A stretch of 64,000 nt of DNA from Flavobacteriaceae bacterium NBU2973 (GCA_026162565.1 JAOEIQ010000007.1:62001-126000), one strand, 5' to 3'. Counted from the first letter of the stretch, positions 19,332 through 27,605 are shown. Notes: generated by a model not told the origin, from the sequence alone. Program-made: numbers and translations.

Positions 19332-19814
19332 ATGTCAATCTCAATCAGAAAAGCCGTCAAACAAGATATGCCAAGAGTTCTTGAATTAATTAAAGAATTG
19401 GCTGATTTTGAGTATGAGCTTCATGAGGTTGAGCTATCTGTAAAAGATCTTGAAAACGATGGATTCGGCTCTCAACCAAAATTTACCTGTTTTGTAGCTG
19501 AAGATTCTAAAGTGATTCAAGGAATTGCCCTTGTTTACCAACGCTATTCTACTTGGAAAGGAAACGCTTTACATCTAGAGGATTTAATAGTAAACAAACA
19601 AGCTAGAGGATCAGGAATTGGCACCTTACTTCTTGATGAAGTAGTACGTTACGCCAAGAAAATTAACGTAAAACGTATTAGCTGGGAAGTACTTGATTGG
19701 AATGAGTCTGCCATTACTTTTTATGAGAAAAAAGGCGCCAAAGTTTTAAGAGATTGGGATGTTGTACAATTAAACGAACAAGGAATAGAAAACTATTTGA
19801 ATACTATTAATTAA
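19332..19814 (+). CDS. GNAT-family N-acetyltransferase
   Basis: 160 residues with the GNAT core: beta-strand LEDLIVNKQARGSGIGTLLLDEV (acetyl-CoA pyrophosphate loop R/Q-x-x-G-x-G/A, here RGSGIG), then WEVLDWNESAITFYEKKGAK (motif B). It resembles diamine/thialysine-type acetyltransferases (ADFEYE, EDLIV), so a small amine or amino acid is the likely substrate. TATTTTTGA at 19307-19315 is a near-consensus -7 box. It lies 56 bp upstream of aspartate kinase, a pairing common in relatives. Confidence 0.88.
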   Translation: MSISIRKAVKQDMPRVLELIKELADFEYELHEVELSVKDLENDGFGSQPKFTCFVAEDSKVIQGIALVYQRYSTWKGNALHLEDLIVNKQARGSGIGTLLLDEVVRYAKKINVKRISWEVLDWNESAITFYEKKGAKVLRDWDVVQLNEQGIENYLNTIN

Positions 19815-19837
19815 TTATAAGATTCCCACTGAATTTT

Positions 19838-19859
19838 ATATTGAGCGGAGTCGAAATAT
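19838..19859. repeat. Palindromic repeat before aspartate kinase
   Basis: ATATTGAGCGGAGTCGAAAT (then AT) has complementary ends and the TTGAGCnnAGTCGAAA core of the mfd repeat. It is bracketed by a longer weak inverted repeat, GATTCCCA … TGGGAAAT. It creates a spurious in-frame TTG start for the next gene. Confidence 0.65.
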
Positions 19860-19870
19860 GGGAAATACAT

Positions 19871-21121
19871 ATGCGTGTCTTTAAGTTTGGTGGAGCATCT
19901 GTAAAAGATGCCAATGGTGTAAAAAATTTAGCAACTGTACTACAAAAGGTTGGTTATAAAAACACACTTGTTGTAGTGTCTGCAATGGGAAAAATGACCA
20001 ATGCTTTAGAAGTGGTTATAGATAACTACTTTAATAATAAATCAGAGTTGAAAAATTCCCTTAATCACATCAAAGACTATCACGAAACTATAGCATTAGA
20101 GCTATTTAAAAGTAAGCAGCATGCTATTTTTAATACATTACATGAGCTATTTAATGAATTATCTAGCTTTTTAGACAGAAATAAATCTCCAGATTACAAC
20201 TATGTGTATGATCAGACTATAAGTTTTGGAGAGCTTATTTCAACTACAATTATTAGCAATTATTTAAATAGCATAAACATCAGTAATAATTGGTTAGATG
20301 CCAGAAGTTTTATAAAAACGGATACTTATTACAGGAGAGCCAACGTTAATTGGGAAAAAACGCAAAGTAATATTGTTGAGAACCTCAACACGTCTGTTTT
20401 AAATATCACTCAAGGTTTTATTGCGAGCGATTCTAATAACTTTACAACAACTCTAGGAAGAGAAGGTAGCGACTACACAGCAGCAATTTTTGCTTACTGC
20501 CTAAATGCTGAAAGTGTGACTATTTGGAAAGATGTGCCAGGTGTTTTAAATGCTGATCCTCGATATTTTGAGAACACACAATTATTACATCATATTTCTT
20601 ATAGAGAAGCTATTGAGTTAGCTTTTTATGGAGCTTCGGTTATTCATCCTAAAACATTACAACCACTTCAAGGAAAAGAAATTCCTTTATTTGTAAAATC
20701 ATTTATAAACCCTGAAGATAATGGCACTTGTGTTAGTAAAAGAAAAAAGATTGAGCCAGAAGTTCCTTGTTTTATTGTTAAAAACAATCAAGTACTTATT
20801 TCGTTATCATCATTAGATTTCTCATACATTGTTGAGGAAAATATTAGTGAGATTTTTAAATTATTACATCAATACAAAATGAAAGTCGATGTGATACAAA
20901 ATTCAGCAATTAGCTTTTCAGTATGTATTGACAACATTTATAATAACCTTGAAAAACTGATTCAACATTTAAAAGCAAAATTTAGGGTAACTTACAACGA
21001 AAACGTAAGTTTATATACCATAAGACATTACAATTTAGACGTTTTACAAAATTTAGAACAAGATAAAACGGTGTTACTAAAGCAATTAACACAAGAAACA
21101 GTGCAAATAGTGACAAAATAA
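19871..21121 (+). CDS. lysC: Aspartate kinase
   Basis: First step of the aspartate pathway (Lys, Thr, Met and diaminopimelate). 416 residues from ATG 19871 (MRVFKFGGASVKDANGV, the K-F-G-G-A-S nucleotide-binding motif). Also visible are TTLGREGSDYTAA and the SVTIWKDVPGVLNADPR substrate motif, then a short C-terminal regulatory part that fits a degenerate ACT domain. An in-frame TTG at 19841 would add ten residues encoded by a repeat and is rejected. The next gene follows after 22 bp, so cotranscription is likely. Confidence 0.93.
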   Translation: MRVFKFGGASVKDANGVKNLATVLQKVGYKNTLVVVSAMGKMTNALEVVIDNYFNNKSELKNSLNHIKDYHETIALELFKSKQHAIFNTLHELFNELSSFLDRNKSPDYNYVYDQTISFGELISTTIISNYLNSINISNNWLDARSFIKTDTYYRRANVNWEKTQSNIVENLNTSVLNITQGFIASDSNNFTTTLGREGSDYTAAIFAYCLNAESVTIWKDVPGVLNADPRYFENTQLLHHISYREAIELAFYGASVIHPKTLQPLQGKEIPLFVKSFINPEDNGTCVSKRKKIEPEVPCFIVKNNQVLISLSSLDFSYIVEENISEIFKLLHQYKMKVDVIQNSAISFSVCIDNIYNNLEKLIQHLKAKFRVTYNENVSLYTIRHYNLDVLQNLEQDKTVLLKQLTQETVQIVTK

Positions 21122-21143
21122 ACAAATTTAGTACATTTACCTC

Positions 21144-22991
21144 ATGCCAAAAAAGTCTGATATTGGATTAGTATCTGCAAAAGAAGTTGCCAAAGCCATC
21201 AATGCTGATAAGTATGGTTTATTAGGTACCTTCTTTGGTTGGTTACTTATGAAAGTATTAAAGATTTCTACACTCAATAAAGTATACAAACGTAATAAGC
21301 ACTTAAGTGATGTGGCATTTTTAAATGGGGTTTTAGATGATTTTCAAATTAATTTTGAAATTCCAGAAGAAGATTTAAAACGTCTTCCAAAAGAAGGACC
21401 TTACATTACTATCTCTAACCATCCACTCGGTGGAATAGATGGCATTTTGCTTTTAAAATTAATGCTAGAACAGCGAAGTGATTTTAAAATAATAGCAAAT
21501 TTTTTACTGCATCGAATAGAGCCATTAAAACCTTACATTATGCCAGTAAACCCATTTGAGGATAGAAAAGATGCAAAGTCTAGTATTACAGGTTTTAAAA
21601 ACTCTATTCTACATTTACGGGAAGGACATCCTCTTGGCATTTTTCCTGCTGGAGAAGTTTCTACATACAAGGATGGTAAACTAGTAGTAGATAAACCTTG
21701 GGAAGAAGCTGCTATGAAACTTATTCAGAAAGCTGAAGTTCCTGTTGTTCCCATATATTTTCACGCTAAAAATAGTCGCCTTTTTTATCGTTTATCTAAG
21801 ATTAGCGATACGCTAAGAACCGCTAAATTACCATCAGAGCTTTTAACACAAAAGCACAGAACTATTAAGGTTAGAATAGGAAAAGCAATTTCGGTAACAG
21901 ATCAAAAATCTCATGAATCACTACAAGACTTTTCTAACTTTTTAAGACGAAAAACCTACATGCTTTCTAATGCTTTTGACGAAAAAGGCAAAGTGCTTAA
22001 AAATATTTCTGACAGCTTAAAAACGCCAATTATTCCTAAAGTTCCTAAAAAAATAGTAACTCCTGTAGATGCTGGATTAATGATCAAGGAAGTAGAACAT
22101 TTAAGAACAGACGATAGCAGATTATTAAAGAGTAAAAATTATGAAGTTTATCTAACTTTAGCAGATAAAATACCAAATATTTTAAGAGAGATTGGCCGTT
22201 TAAGAGAAATCACGTTTCGTGAAGTTGGAGAAGGCACAAATGAAGCTATCGACCTTGATAAGTTTGATCGTTATTACCACCATATGTTTCTCTGGGATTC
22301 TGATAATAATGTGCTAGCAGGAGCTTACCGAATGGGATTAGGTTCTCAAATTTTTAAACAATTTGGTATTGATGGTTTTTATCTACAGGATTTATTTAGA
22401 TTTGAACCAGAGCTTTATAAAATGATGAGCCAATCCATAGAAATGGGTCGTGCTTTTATCATTAGCGAATACCAACAAAAACCTATGCCTTTATTTTTAC
22501 TATGGAAAGGCATTGTACATACAACGCTTCGCTATCCAGAACACAAATATTTAATTGGAGGTGTTAGTATTAGTAATCAGTTCTCAAACTTCTCTAAAAG
22601 TTTGATGATTGAATTTATGAAATCACATTACTACGATCCTTATGTCGCTCAATATGTACATCCCAAAAAGGAGTTTAAAGTAAAACTTAAGGATGCTGAT
22701 AAAGATTTTGTATTTGATGCCACAGAGGCTGATTTAAATAAATTTGATAAAATTATTGATGAAGTAGAACCTGGAGCACTGCGCTTACCTGTTTTGCTTA
22801 AAAAATACATTAAACAAAATGCCAAGTTAGTCGCATTTAATGTAGATCCACTATTTAATAATGCTGTAGATGGTTTGATGTATATAAAAATTGCCGACTT
22901 ACCTGAAAGTACAGTTCGCCCAGTTATGGAAGAATTTCAAGCCGAACTAGAGCGTAAATATTCTGGGCAAAATGGGAATCAGGATAAATAG
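21144..22991 (+). CDS. olsF: OlsF-like bifunctional aminolipid acyltransferase (PlsC + GNAT/hemolysin domains)
   Basis: 615 residues in two parts. The N-terminal half is a PlsC-type O-acyltransferase with NHPLGGIDG (H-x4-D, ~residue 92) and FPAGEVSTYK. The C-terminal half, from ~340, is an OlsB/hemolysin-type N-acyltransferase (LREITFREVGEGT, DNNVLAGAYRMGLG, YLIGGVSISNQFS). This order matches OlsF of Flavobacterium johnsoniae, whose C-terminal domain N-acylates an amino acid and whose N-terminal domain adds the second acyl chain. The product could be an ornithine lipid or a glycine lipid; the sequence does not say which. It acts at the inner membrane face. Confidence 0.82.
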   Translation: MPKKSDIGLVSAKEVAKAINADKYGLLGTFFGWLLMKVLKISTLNKVYKRNKHLSDVAFLNGVLDDFQINFEIPEEDLKRLPKEGPYITISNHPLGGIDGILLLKLMLEQRSDFKIIANFLLHRIEPLKPYIMPVNPFEDRKDAKSSITGFKNSILHLREGHPLGIFPAGEVSTYKDGKLVVDKPWEEAAMKLIQKAEVPVVPIYFHAKNSRLFYRLSKISDTLRTAKLPSELLTQKHRTIKVRIGKAISVTDQKSHESLQDFSNFLRRKTYMLSNAFDEKGKVLKNISDSLKTPIIPKVPKKIVTPVDAGLMIKEVEHLRTDDSRLLKSKNYEVYLTLADKIPNILREIGRLREITFREVGEGTNEAIDLDKFDRYYHHMFLWDSDNNVLAGAYRMGLGSQIFKQFGIDGFYLQDLFRFEPELYKMMSQSIEMGRAFIISEYQQKPMPLFLLWKGIVHTTLRYPEHKYLIGGVSISNQFSNFSKSLMIEFMKSHYYDPYVAQYVHPKKEFKVKLKDADKDFVFDATEADLNKFDKIIDEVEPGALRLPVLLKKYIKQNAKLVAFNVDPLFNNAVDGLMYIKIADLPESTVRPVMEEFQAELERKYSGQNGNQDK

Positions 22992-22992
22992 A

Positions 22993-23616
22993 CTATATAC
23001 TGGAAAACACAAACTTCATTTCTGTAGCAATCTGTAAACTTCTATTTAAATAGGTTTCTGTTTGTTGTGGTGTACCATCAGATTTTTTTGGATCTTCATA
23101 AGTAATAGCAATACGCTTATCACAACCTAAAACTATTGGACAACCTTCGTCTGCTGAAGAGCAGGTCATAATTGCTGCAAACGCTGAACTAGGATTAAAG
23201 GCATCCTCAAACTTTTTTGAAAATGCAACTACAGCTGGTTGGTTTGAAGCATATTTTACGCTATAAACTGGGTTGCTACCTTCAGAAAGTGCTTTGATTT
23301 TAAAACCTTGATTTTGTAACGTCTCTCCTACTTTTGGAAACATGGCTGTTGCCTCTGTCCCACCAGAATAAGACGACACATCTTTAATATTATAATATGC
23401 AGCCATAGTTTGTGCCCAAATTTGAGATAAATGACTACGACGAGAATTATGAGTACATATAAAATTTAATCGGATTGATTGATTGGTCTCTACCTTATCT
23501 TTTAAATAGTATATTAAAGGCTGTAATACCTTTTTACGCTCTTCAGAAATAGAGGACACTTCTAAAGATTTTATAATATTAGAAATGTCTTCAAATAATA
23601 TATTGTTTAAATTCAT
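22993..23616 (-). CDS. ArsC-like low-molecular-weight protein-tyrosine-phosphatase family protein
   Basis: 207 residues from ATG 23616, 7 bp after the stop of the DUF6428 gene. The P-loop FICTHNSRRSHLSQIWA is the C-x5-R phosphatase/arsenate-reductase loop. Further Cys residues in TCSSADEGCPIVLGC and the YEDP segment resemble thioredoxin-coupled arsenate reductases. Sitting in an ArsR operon, the likely job is arsenate reduction to arsenite. The in-frame extension upstream overlaps the DUF6428 gene and is not credible. No ACR3/ArsB exporter is in the window. Confidence 0.85.
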   Translation of the reverse strand: MNLNNILFEDISNIIKSLEVSSISEERKKVLQPLIYYLKDKVETNQSIRLNFICTHNSRRSHLSQIWAQTMAAYYNIKDVSSYSGGTEATAMFPKVGETLQNQGFKIKALSEGSNPVYSVKYASNQPAVVAFSKKFEDAFNPSSAFAAIMTCSSADEGCPIVLGCDKRIAITYEDPKKSDGTPQQTETYLNRSLQIATEMKFVFSSI

Positions 23617-23623
23617 AATAGTA

Positions 23624-24139
23624 TTAACAACAACCGCTTTCTGGTGAACAACAAGAGGCTTCTTCTTTGACAGCAGAAGGTTCAGGAACTGCTCCATTGA
23701 GCTCTGTCGAAATGCCACAAGCTTCTTTTGCTTTACAATCGGTTTTTTCAACAGCTAATTTAAATACTAATTGTTGTCCTTGTATTACGTAATCGTTAAC
23801 ATACAATTGTGCAGTATGAAAATGTGCATTACTATATTCAAACTTCACTTCGGCATCTAAATCGTAAGATTTCATTTTACCAACTTTATTTAAAATACCT
23901 AAAGCTTTATAGGTAGACATATAGTCCGTTTTACCTAATTCATCAGGACTTTCCCAAAGTTGAATAATTGTTTCGTTCCAAGTATCTGTTCTTGCTCCAC
24001 AATCCACAGAATCAACTTTTATATGCTTGACTTCTGTAATATGATAATTAGCACCAACCAACAAGTTTGGAGCGTATTCAAACAATAATGACTTATCTTG
24101 ATTGTTTTTTAGTATGTTAAATAGTTCTTGAGTTTTCAT
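23624..24139 (-). CDS. DUF6428 family protein of the ars operon, Cys-rich tail
   Basis: 171 residues matching the DUF6428 pattern HITEVKHIKVDSVDCGAR-T-DTW-ETIIQLWE, a family that typically travels with ArsR and ArsC-like genes in Bacteroidota. The C-terminus is Cys-rich (KTDCKAKEACG … SCCSPESGCC) and could bind As(III) or another soft metal; that is an inference. Part of the linker (GISTELNG) is encoded by a palindromic repeat (separate entry). Middle gene of the ars operon, with a 52-bp gap after arsR. Confidence 0.75.
   Translation of the reverse strand: MKTQELFNILKNNQDKSLLFEYAPNLLVGANYHITEVKHIKVDSVDCGARTDTWNETIIQLWESPDELGKTDYMSTYKALGILNKVGKMKSYDLDAEVKFEYSNAHFHTAQLYVNDYVIQGQQLVFKLAVEKTDCKAKEACGISTELNGAVPEPSAVKEEASCCSPESGCC
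23695..23714. repeat. Palindromic repeat inside the DUF6428 gene
   Basis: CATTGAGCTCTGTCGAAATG has CATT/AATG ends and the TTGAG…GTCGAAA core of the repeat family. It is translated as ISTELN in the linker just before the Cys-rich tail, where extra residues are tolerated. Confidence 0.6.
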
Positions 24140-24191
24140 TAGATATTTCTTTTTTATATGTTTTAGTTAGATACTTATTATTAATTATCTA

Positions 24192-24515
24192 CTAGCAACA
24201 TTTTAATTTAGTTGTCACAAAAAACGAATTAAGAAGCACTCTAAAATGTTCGAATGTTTCTAAATTAATGCAATAGCATTTGGCTTTCCCTTTAAAAGTA
24301 CCTTTAAGTAAACCTGCATCAGCAATAACAGTAAGATGTTGTGATATTGTAGCTTGAGATAAGCCTATTTCATCAACTAAATCATTACAAATACAGCTTT
24401 CTTGTTCACTAATATGTTTAAGAATTGCTAAACGTGCTGGATGCGAAAATACTTTAGCAACTTGAGCAATCTCGTTAATATAATCGGAATGAATAAATCG
24501 TTTCGTAACTCCCAT
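24192..24515 (-). CDS. arsR: ArsR-family metalloregulator
   Basis: 107 residues from ATG 24515 (MGVTKRFIHSDY); a start seven codons earlier is possible. Winged-helix pattern: AKVFSHPARLAILKHI, then ESCICNDLVDEIGLSQATISQHL with two Cys (C-x-C) at the alpha-3 metalloid site, and a C-terminal Cys pair (KLKCC). ArsR proteins repress their own operon and leave DNA when As(III)/Sb(III) binds. The 34-bp palindrome over its own -33 region supports autorepression. First gene of the arsR-DUF6428-arsC-like operon. Confidence 0.92.
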   Translation of the reverse strand: MGVTKRFIHSDYINEIAQVAKVFSHPARLAILKHISEQESCICNDLVDEIGLSQATISQHLTVIADAGLLKGTFKGKAKCYCINLETFEHFRVLLNSFFVTTKLKCC

Positions 24516-24532
24516 TTTAATTATTATATGAT

Positions 24533-24564
24533 GCAAATATAGTTATATTATCGTAATATTGCAA
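24533..24564 (-). promoter_or_regulatory. arsR operon promoter
   Basis: On the minus strand TATATTTGC (24533-24541) is a perfect -7 box. TTG (24562-24564) lies 20 bp upstream, a consensus -33/-7 spacing. The arsR ATG is 18 bp below the -7 box. Confidence 0.75.
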
Positions 24565-24578
24565 TATTACGATAATAT
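24545..24578. promoter_or_regulatory. ArsR operator palindrome
   Basis: Perfect 34-bp inverted repeat centred on TTGCAA (half-site ATATTATCGTAATATTG). It covers the -33 element of the arsR promoter, where repressor binding would block RNA polymerase. The ATCGTAATATT-type half-site is what ArsR boxes in Bacteroidota tend to look like. Confidence 0.75.
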
Positions 24579-24592
24579 TGATTAAAAATAAA

Positions 24593-24610
24593 GCCAGAAA
24601 AAATTCTGGC
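24593..24610 (-). terminator. Terminator after the DUF4870-like gene
   Basis: Stem GCCAGAA (24593-24599) / TTCTGGC (24604-24610), with AAGG/CTT extension and a T-rich tract on the minus strand. It lies 9 bp past the stop of the gene at 24620. Confidence 0.7.
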
Positions 24611-24619
24611 CTTAAAATT

Positions 24620-25102
24620 TTATAATGATTTAAACCAATCTTGAAATAGATGTCCAATTGCTGGTGTTTCTTTTTTATCACCACTTAAAGCGCCAACCAA
24701 ACTCATTATCCATAAAACTATCAGCACTAGGTTTGCAATCCAACCAATAACAGGAACGAAACTCAATACCATAGCAAATAACATAAGACCTAACATTTGT
24801 CTAATATAAAAAGAAGCGAATTCCGTTTTCTTGTCTCCGCTATTCATAATTAGAGCAATTATCCAACCTATTAAAGTTATATGAGCAATTATAGCCACAT
24901 TTTTACCATCACTTAAAACCGCTTTAGCATCATCTGCAAAGTCACTTGCTGCTTCTTTAGCATCAGCATATACTTCTTTTGCTTTTGCTTTAGCATCTCC
25001 TGCTAAATCTTCGGCTTTATCAGCTGCTTTTTTAGCACCTTCTTTTACATCTCCGATCATATCATCTAGATCGTCACTTAAGTTTTTGTTATCGTCTGAC
25101 AT
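24620..25102 (-). CDS. Membrane protein: LEA/YtxH-like helix plus DUF4870-type domain
   Basis: 160 residues. The first ~65 are an Ala/Asp/Lys-rich amphipathic helix with 11-residue-like periodicity (KAEDLAGDAKAKAKEVYADA). The rest has three hydrophobic segments (NVAIIAHITLIGWIIALIM, MLGLMLFAMVLSFVPVIGWI, LVLIVLWIMSLVGALSG), the DUF4870/Tic20-like pattern. Probably an inner-membrane protein of unknown function. Its helical N-terminus is similar in composition to the whole of the next protein upstream, suggesting a related role or gene duplication of that segment. Confidence 0.75.
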   Translation of the reverse strand: MSDDNKNLSDDLDDMIGDVKEGAKKAADKAEDLAGDAKAKAKEVYADAKEAASDFADDAKAVLSDGKNVAIIAHITLIGWIIALIMNSGDKKTEFASFYIRQMLGLMLFAMVLSFVPVIGWIANLVLIVLWIMSLVGALSGDKKETPAIGHLFQDWFKSL

Positions 25103-25162
25103 ATTTTTGATTATTTAGTGTGTTTAAATTTACAAAAAAAACCTTTTGTTTTTCTTTATATC

Positions 25163-25654
25163 TTACTTACCAAACAGTTTTTGAAAAAAGCTTTTAGTTT
25201 TTACTGTAGCTTCTCCTAAAACTTCTTTTGCCTCATCAGCTAAATCTTCGAGTTTTTCTCCTGCTTCACCAGCAAATTCACTTGCTTTATCTGCAGCTTC
25301 TCCTAATACCTCTTTAGCCTCACTAGCCAATTTAGCAGCCTTTTCTTTAGCCTCTTCGGTAAATTCACCTAATTTTTCATTGACTTCACTTGCAAACTCT
25401 TTTGCCTTCTCTTTAGCTTCTGCATAAGTTTCTTGTGCTTCTGCAGCTAAATGCGCAGCTTTTTCTTTGGCAACATCTGTATACTCCTCTAACTTCTCTT
25501 CTGCATCTCTTGCTAATTCTGATGCCTTTTCCTTTGCAGCATTAAATGTTTCATTAGCTTCAGCTTTTAAAGCAGCTGCTTTATCTGCAATGGCGTCACT
25601 AGTTTTATCTGTTGATTCGTTTACGTTTTCTTCTAGATTATTTTCTTCAGACAT
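25163..25654 (-). CDS. LEA/apolipoprotein-like all-helical repeat protein
   Basis: 163 residues with no hydrophobic segment, almost wholly composed of Ala, Glu, Lys and Asp. It has repeating units of the form A-K-E-K-A-x-x-x-A-x-E-A (AKEKAAHLAAEAQETYAEA, AKEKAAKLASEAKEVLGEA, AGEKLEDLADEAKEVLGEA). Such amphipathic 11-mer helices occur in LEA-like stress proteins, YtxH-type proteins and lipid-droplet coat proteins. The KSFFQKLFGK C-terminus is amphipathic and could touch membrane. Role unknown. Same strand as the DUF4870-like gene, 60 bp apart. Confidence 0.7.
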   Translation of the reverse strand: MSEENNLEENVNESTDKTSDAIADKAAALKAEANETFNAAKEKASELARDAEEKLEEYTDVAKEKAAHLAAEAQETYAEAKEKAKEFASEVNEKLGEFTEEAKEKAAKLASEAKEVLGEAADKASEFAGEAGEKLEDLADEAKEVLGEATVKTKSFFQKLFGK

Positions 25655-25703
25655 GTATTAGGTTTTATTTATAAGTAGTTATTTTTCTTTAATTGTTACA
25701 GTT

Positions 25704-26090
25704 TTATTGAAAAGCCGAATCTACAGGTTCCCAAAGTTCAATTTTATTACCATCGTTATCCATAATATAACCAAACTTTCCATATTCAAACTCTTGAATA
25801 TCTCCTACTATTGTGACACCTTCTTCTTTTAAAGTCACTAATAATTCCTTTAAATTTTCAACGCGATAGTTGAACATAAAGTCCTTTTTTGAAGGCTCAT
25901 AATATTTAGTCTCGGCTGGAAATGGACTCCATTGTGTAGAGCAATCATTTCCTTCATTATCTTTCCACCAAAAGGTACATCCATAATCGTCTGTATTAAA
26001 ACCTAGATGTTTTTTATACCAATCTTTAGCAGCTTTTGGATCTTTAGTTTTAAAAAACAAACCACCAATGCCTGTTACTCTCTTTTTCAT
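25704..26090 (-). CDS. VOC-superfamily (glyoxalase-like) protein
   Basis: 128 residues with the beta-alpha-beta-beta-beta metal-dependent VOC fold: GGLFFKTKDPKAAKDWYKKHLGF at the start, FNYRVENLKELLVTLKEEGV in the middle and YIMDNDGNKIELWEP at the end with the conserved metal Glu. The reaction is unknown; relatives include glyoxalase I and dioxygenases. Starts 1 bp after the DUF1801 stop, at the end of the LuxR-DUF4199-DUF1801-VOC run. Confidence 0.88.
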   Translation of the reverse strand: MKKRVTGIGGLFFKTKDPKAAKDWYKKHLGFNTDDYGCTFWWKDNEGNDCSTQWSPFPAETKYYEPSKKDFMFNYRVENLKELLVTLKEEGVTIVGDIQEFEYGKFGYIMDNDGNKIELWEPVDSAFQ

Positions 26091-26091
26091 A

Positions 26092-26550
26092 TTATTTCTT
26101 TTTCATTGCCGATTCATAAATATCAATCCATTCTTCAACTGTCATTTTACCAAGAAGCTCTTGAATTAAATCGTAAGGAATATCATCTACTTTTTTAAAT
26201 CGCACACAACTTTTTCCCATATCTAATTTATATTTAGCATGTTTCGGATATTCTCCAACAAACCAATCGTACAATTCTTTTTTTGCATATAACCCAGAAT
26301 GATATAATGCAATAAAGTTTTTTTGTGATGCGATATTTATAAATGGTAAAGGTGGAAATGGTTTACAATGATAACCATCTGGATAAATTGATTTAGGCAC
26401 AAAATAAGCTGGCATACCATAACCCATTCCAGATTCTAATCCTTTAGGCATATGCTTTTTTATAAGATTGTGGAGTTTAGTCATTGGTGCTTTTCGCTCC
26501 TCTGTTAATTGACTAATATAATCTTCTGGTGAGTCTGCTTTGTATTGCAT
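26092..26550 (-). CDS. DUF1801 domain protein (YdhG-like)
   Basis: 152 residues: the DUF1801 fold with GMGYGMPAYFVP, FINIASQKNFIALYHSGLY and the C-terminal GKSCVRFKKVDDIPYDLIQELL. These small cytoplasmic proteins (YdhG/YjhX-like, structurally close to the frataxin fold) have no settled function. It is in a four-gene run (LuxR-type regulator, DUF4199, this, VOC) that often occurs together in flavobacteria, with spacing of 11 bp and 1 bp to its neighbours. Confidence 0.88.
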   Translation of the reverse strand: MQYKADSPEDYISQLTEERKAPMTKLHNLIKKHMPKGLESGMGYGMPAYFVPKSIYPDGYHCKPFPPLPFINIASQKNFIALYHSGLYAKKELYDWFVGEYPKHAKYKLDMGKSCVRFKKVDDIPYDLIQELLGKMTVEEWIDIYESAMKKK

Positions 26551-26561
26551 AATTGTAAGTT

Positions 26562-27068
26562 TTATTTGCGTTGTAAAATAAGTCCTGATATTAAAGATAT
26601 AATAAATCCTATAACCATAACAGTTAAAAACATCATAGATGCAAGAGCAATGGGACCTCCATAGTCTTCCATTTGTTTGGTAAGCGCTATTTTTTGCTCT
26701 TCAAACTCTGCTGGAGATAAAGTCGCTTCCATTTCTTTTAATGATTGTGCTAAATATTCTGAAGCAAAATCAGGATTAATTTGCGTGGTATAAATGTAAT
26801 CTACTATTGCAAATCCAAGAGCAGCAAATAGCGAAATAAGTAATCCAATAACAATCGCTTTTGTTAGAGAAACTTTGCCATCATTCTCATGATCTCTAAA
26901 ATGCTTAATGCCAAAATACACAAACAATAACGATATAACCATTGAGGCATAACCAATAACTGCTTGTGTACTGAAGTCTAAATTTTTACCTAATAAAAAG
27001 GCTGAAAGAAATAAAACGGATGCTGTAATTAAAGAATAAACTCCATATTTAATAATCGTGTTTTTCAT
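26562..27068 (-). CDS. DUF4199 membrane protein
   Basis: 168 residues with four transmembrane segments (YGVYSLITASVLFLSAFLL, YASMVISLLFVYFGIKHF, AIVIGLLISLFAALGFAIVD, MFLTVMVIGFIISLISGLIL) and a Glu-rich soluble loop between the third and fourth, the usual DUF4199 layout. Inner membrane; function unknown. It lies 105 bp downstream of the small LuxR-type regulator and 11 bp upstream of the DUF1801 gene, suggesting these form one regulated unit. Confidence 0.88.
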   Translation of the reverse strand: MKNTIIKYGVYSLITASVLFLSAFLLGKNLDFSTQAVIGYASMVISLLFVYFGIKHFRDHENDGKVSLTKAIVIGLLISLFAALGFAIVDYIYTTQINPDFASEYLAQSLKEMEATLSPAEFEEQKIALTKQMEDYGGPIALASMMFLTVMVIGFIISLISGLILQRK

Positions 27069-27173
27069 GTGTTTTAATTTTAAAGATTAACACTGTAAAA
27101 GTAGGTTAGACATCCTTTTTAGAGCTCATACTAAAGTACCAAAAGCATCATACTTTAGTCTAAAATAAGAAAA

Positions 27174-27584
27174 TTATATAATTTGAAAATCTTTAGCAAC
27201 CTGTAATGCTTGAGTTCTGCGTTTGGCATTTAACTTGACTAATAAATTTGACACATGTGTTTTTATGGTACTTTCTGAAAGAAATAATTGTTCTGCAATT
27301 TCTTTATTTGAATATCCTTTATTAATTAATTGTAAAACTTCGTATTCTCTTTTACTGATTTCGAGTTCTTTAATTTTTTTATGATTTATTTCTTGTGGCT
27401 CTAATTGTTTTTTTTGAAGCGATTTTTTGTTAATGTAAATACCAATAAAAAAGAAAATCAAAGCAATAATTGAGATAACAACTTCAATATTTAGTCCACC
27501 AGAAATAACGGAATATTGACTTAATTGAAATAATGCCAACAAGGAAATAATTAAAGCTGCAAAAACTAGAACAGTTTTTTTCAT
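27174..27584 (-). CDS. Small membrane-anchored LuxR-type transcriptional regulator
   Basis: 136 residues. Two N-terminal hydrophobic segments (VLVFAALIISLLALFQL, IEVVISIIALIFFFIGIYI), then a short linker and a complete LuxR HTH (SKREYEVLQLINKGYSNKEIAEQLFLSESTIKTHVSNLLVKL, split here by description only). No receiver domain is present, so it is not a classical response regulator; the membrane part may sense the signal directly. First gene of the LuxR-DUF4199-DUF1801-VOC group. Confidence 0.87.
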   Translation of the reverse strand: MKKTVLVFAALIISLLALFQLSQYSVISGGLNIEVVISIIALIFFFIGIYINKKSLQKKQLEPQEINHKKIKELEISKREYEVLQLINKGYSNKEIAEQLFLSESTIKTHVSNLLVKLNAKRRTQALQVAKDFQII

Positions 27585-27605
27585 GTTTTAAAATTAAGAA
27601 CATTT

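Noticed and set aside
19841-19870. In-frame TTG start giving aspartate kinase ten extra residues
   Set aside because: The extra codons are the palindromic repeat; the kinase core starts at the ATG (19871) and MRVFKFGGAS is the usual beginning.
23617-23751. 45-codon N-terminal extension of the ArsC-like phosphatase
   Set aside because: It lies over the end of the DUF6428 gene in another frame and has no homologous sequence character; the ATG at 23616 suits the operon spacing.
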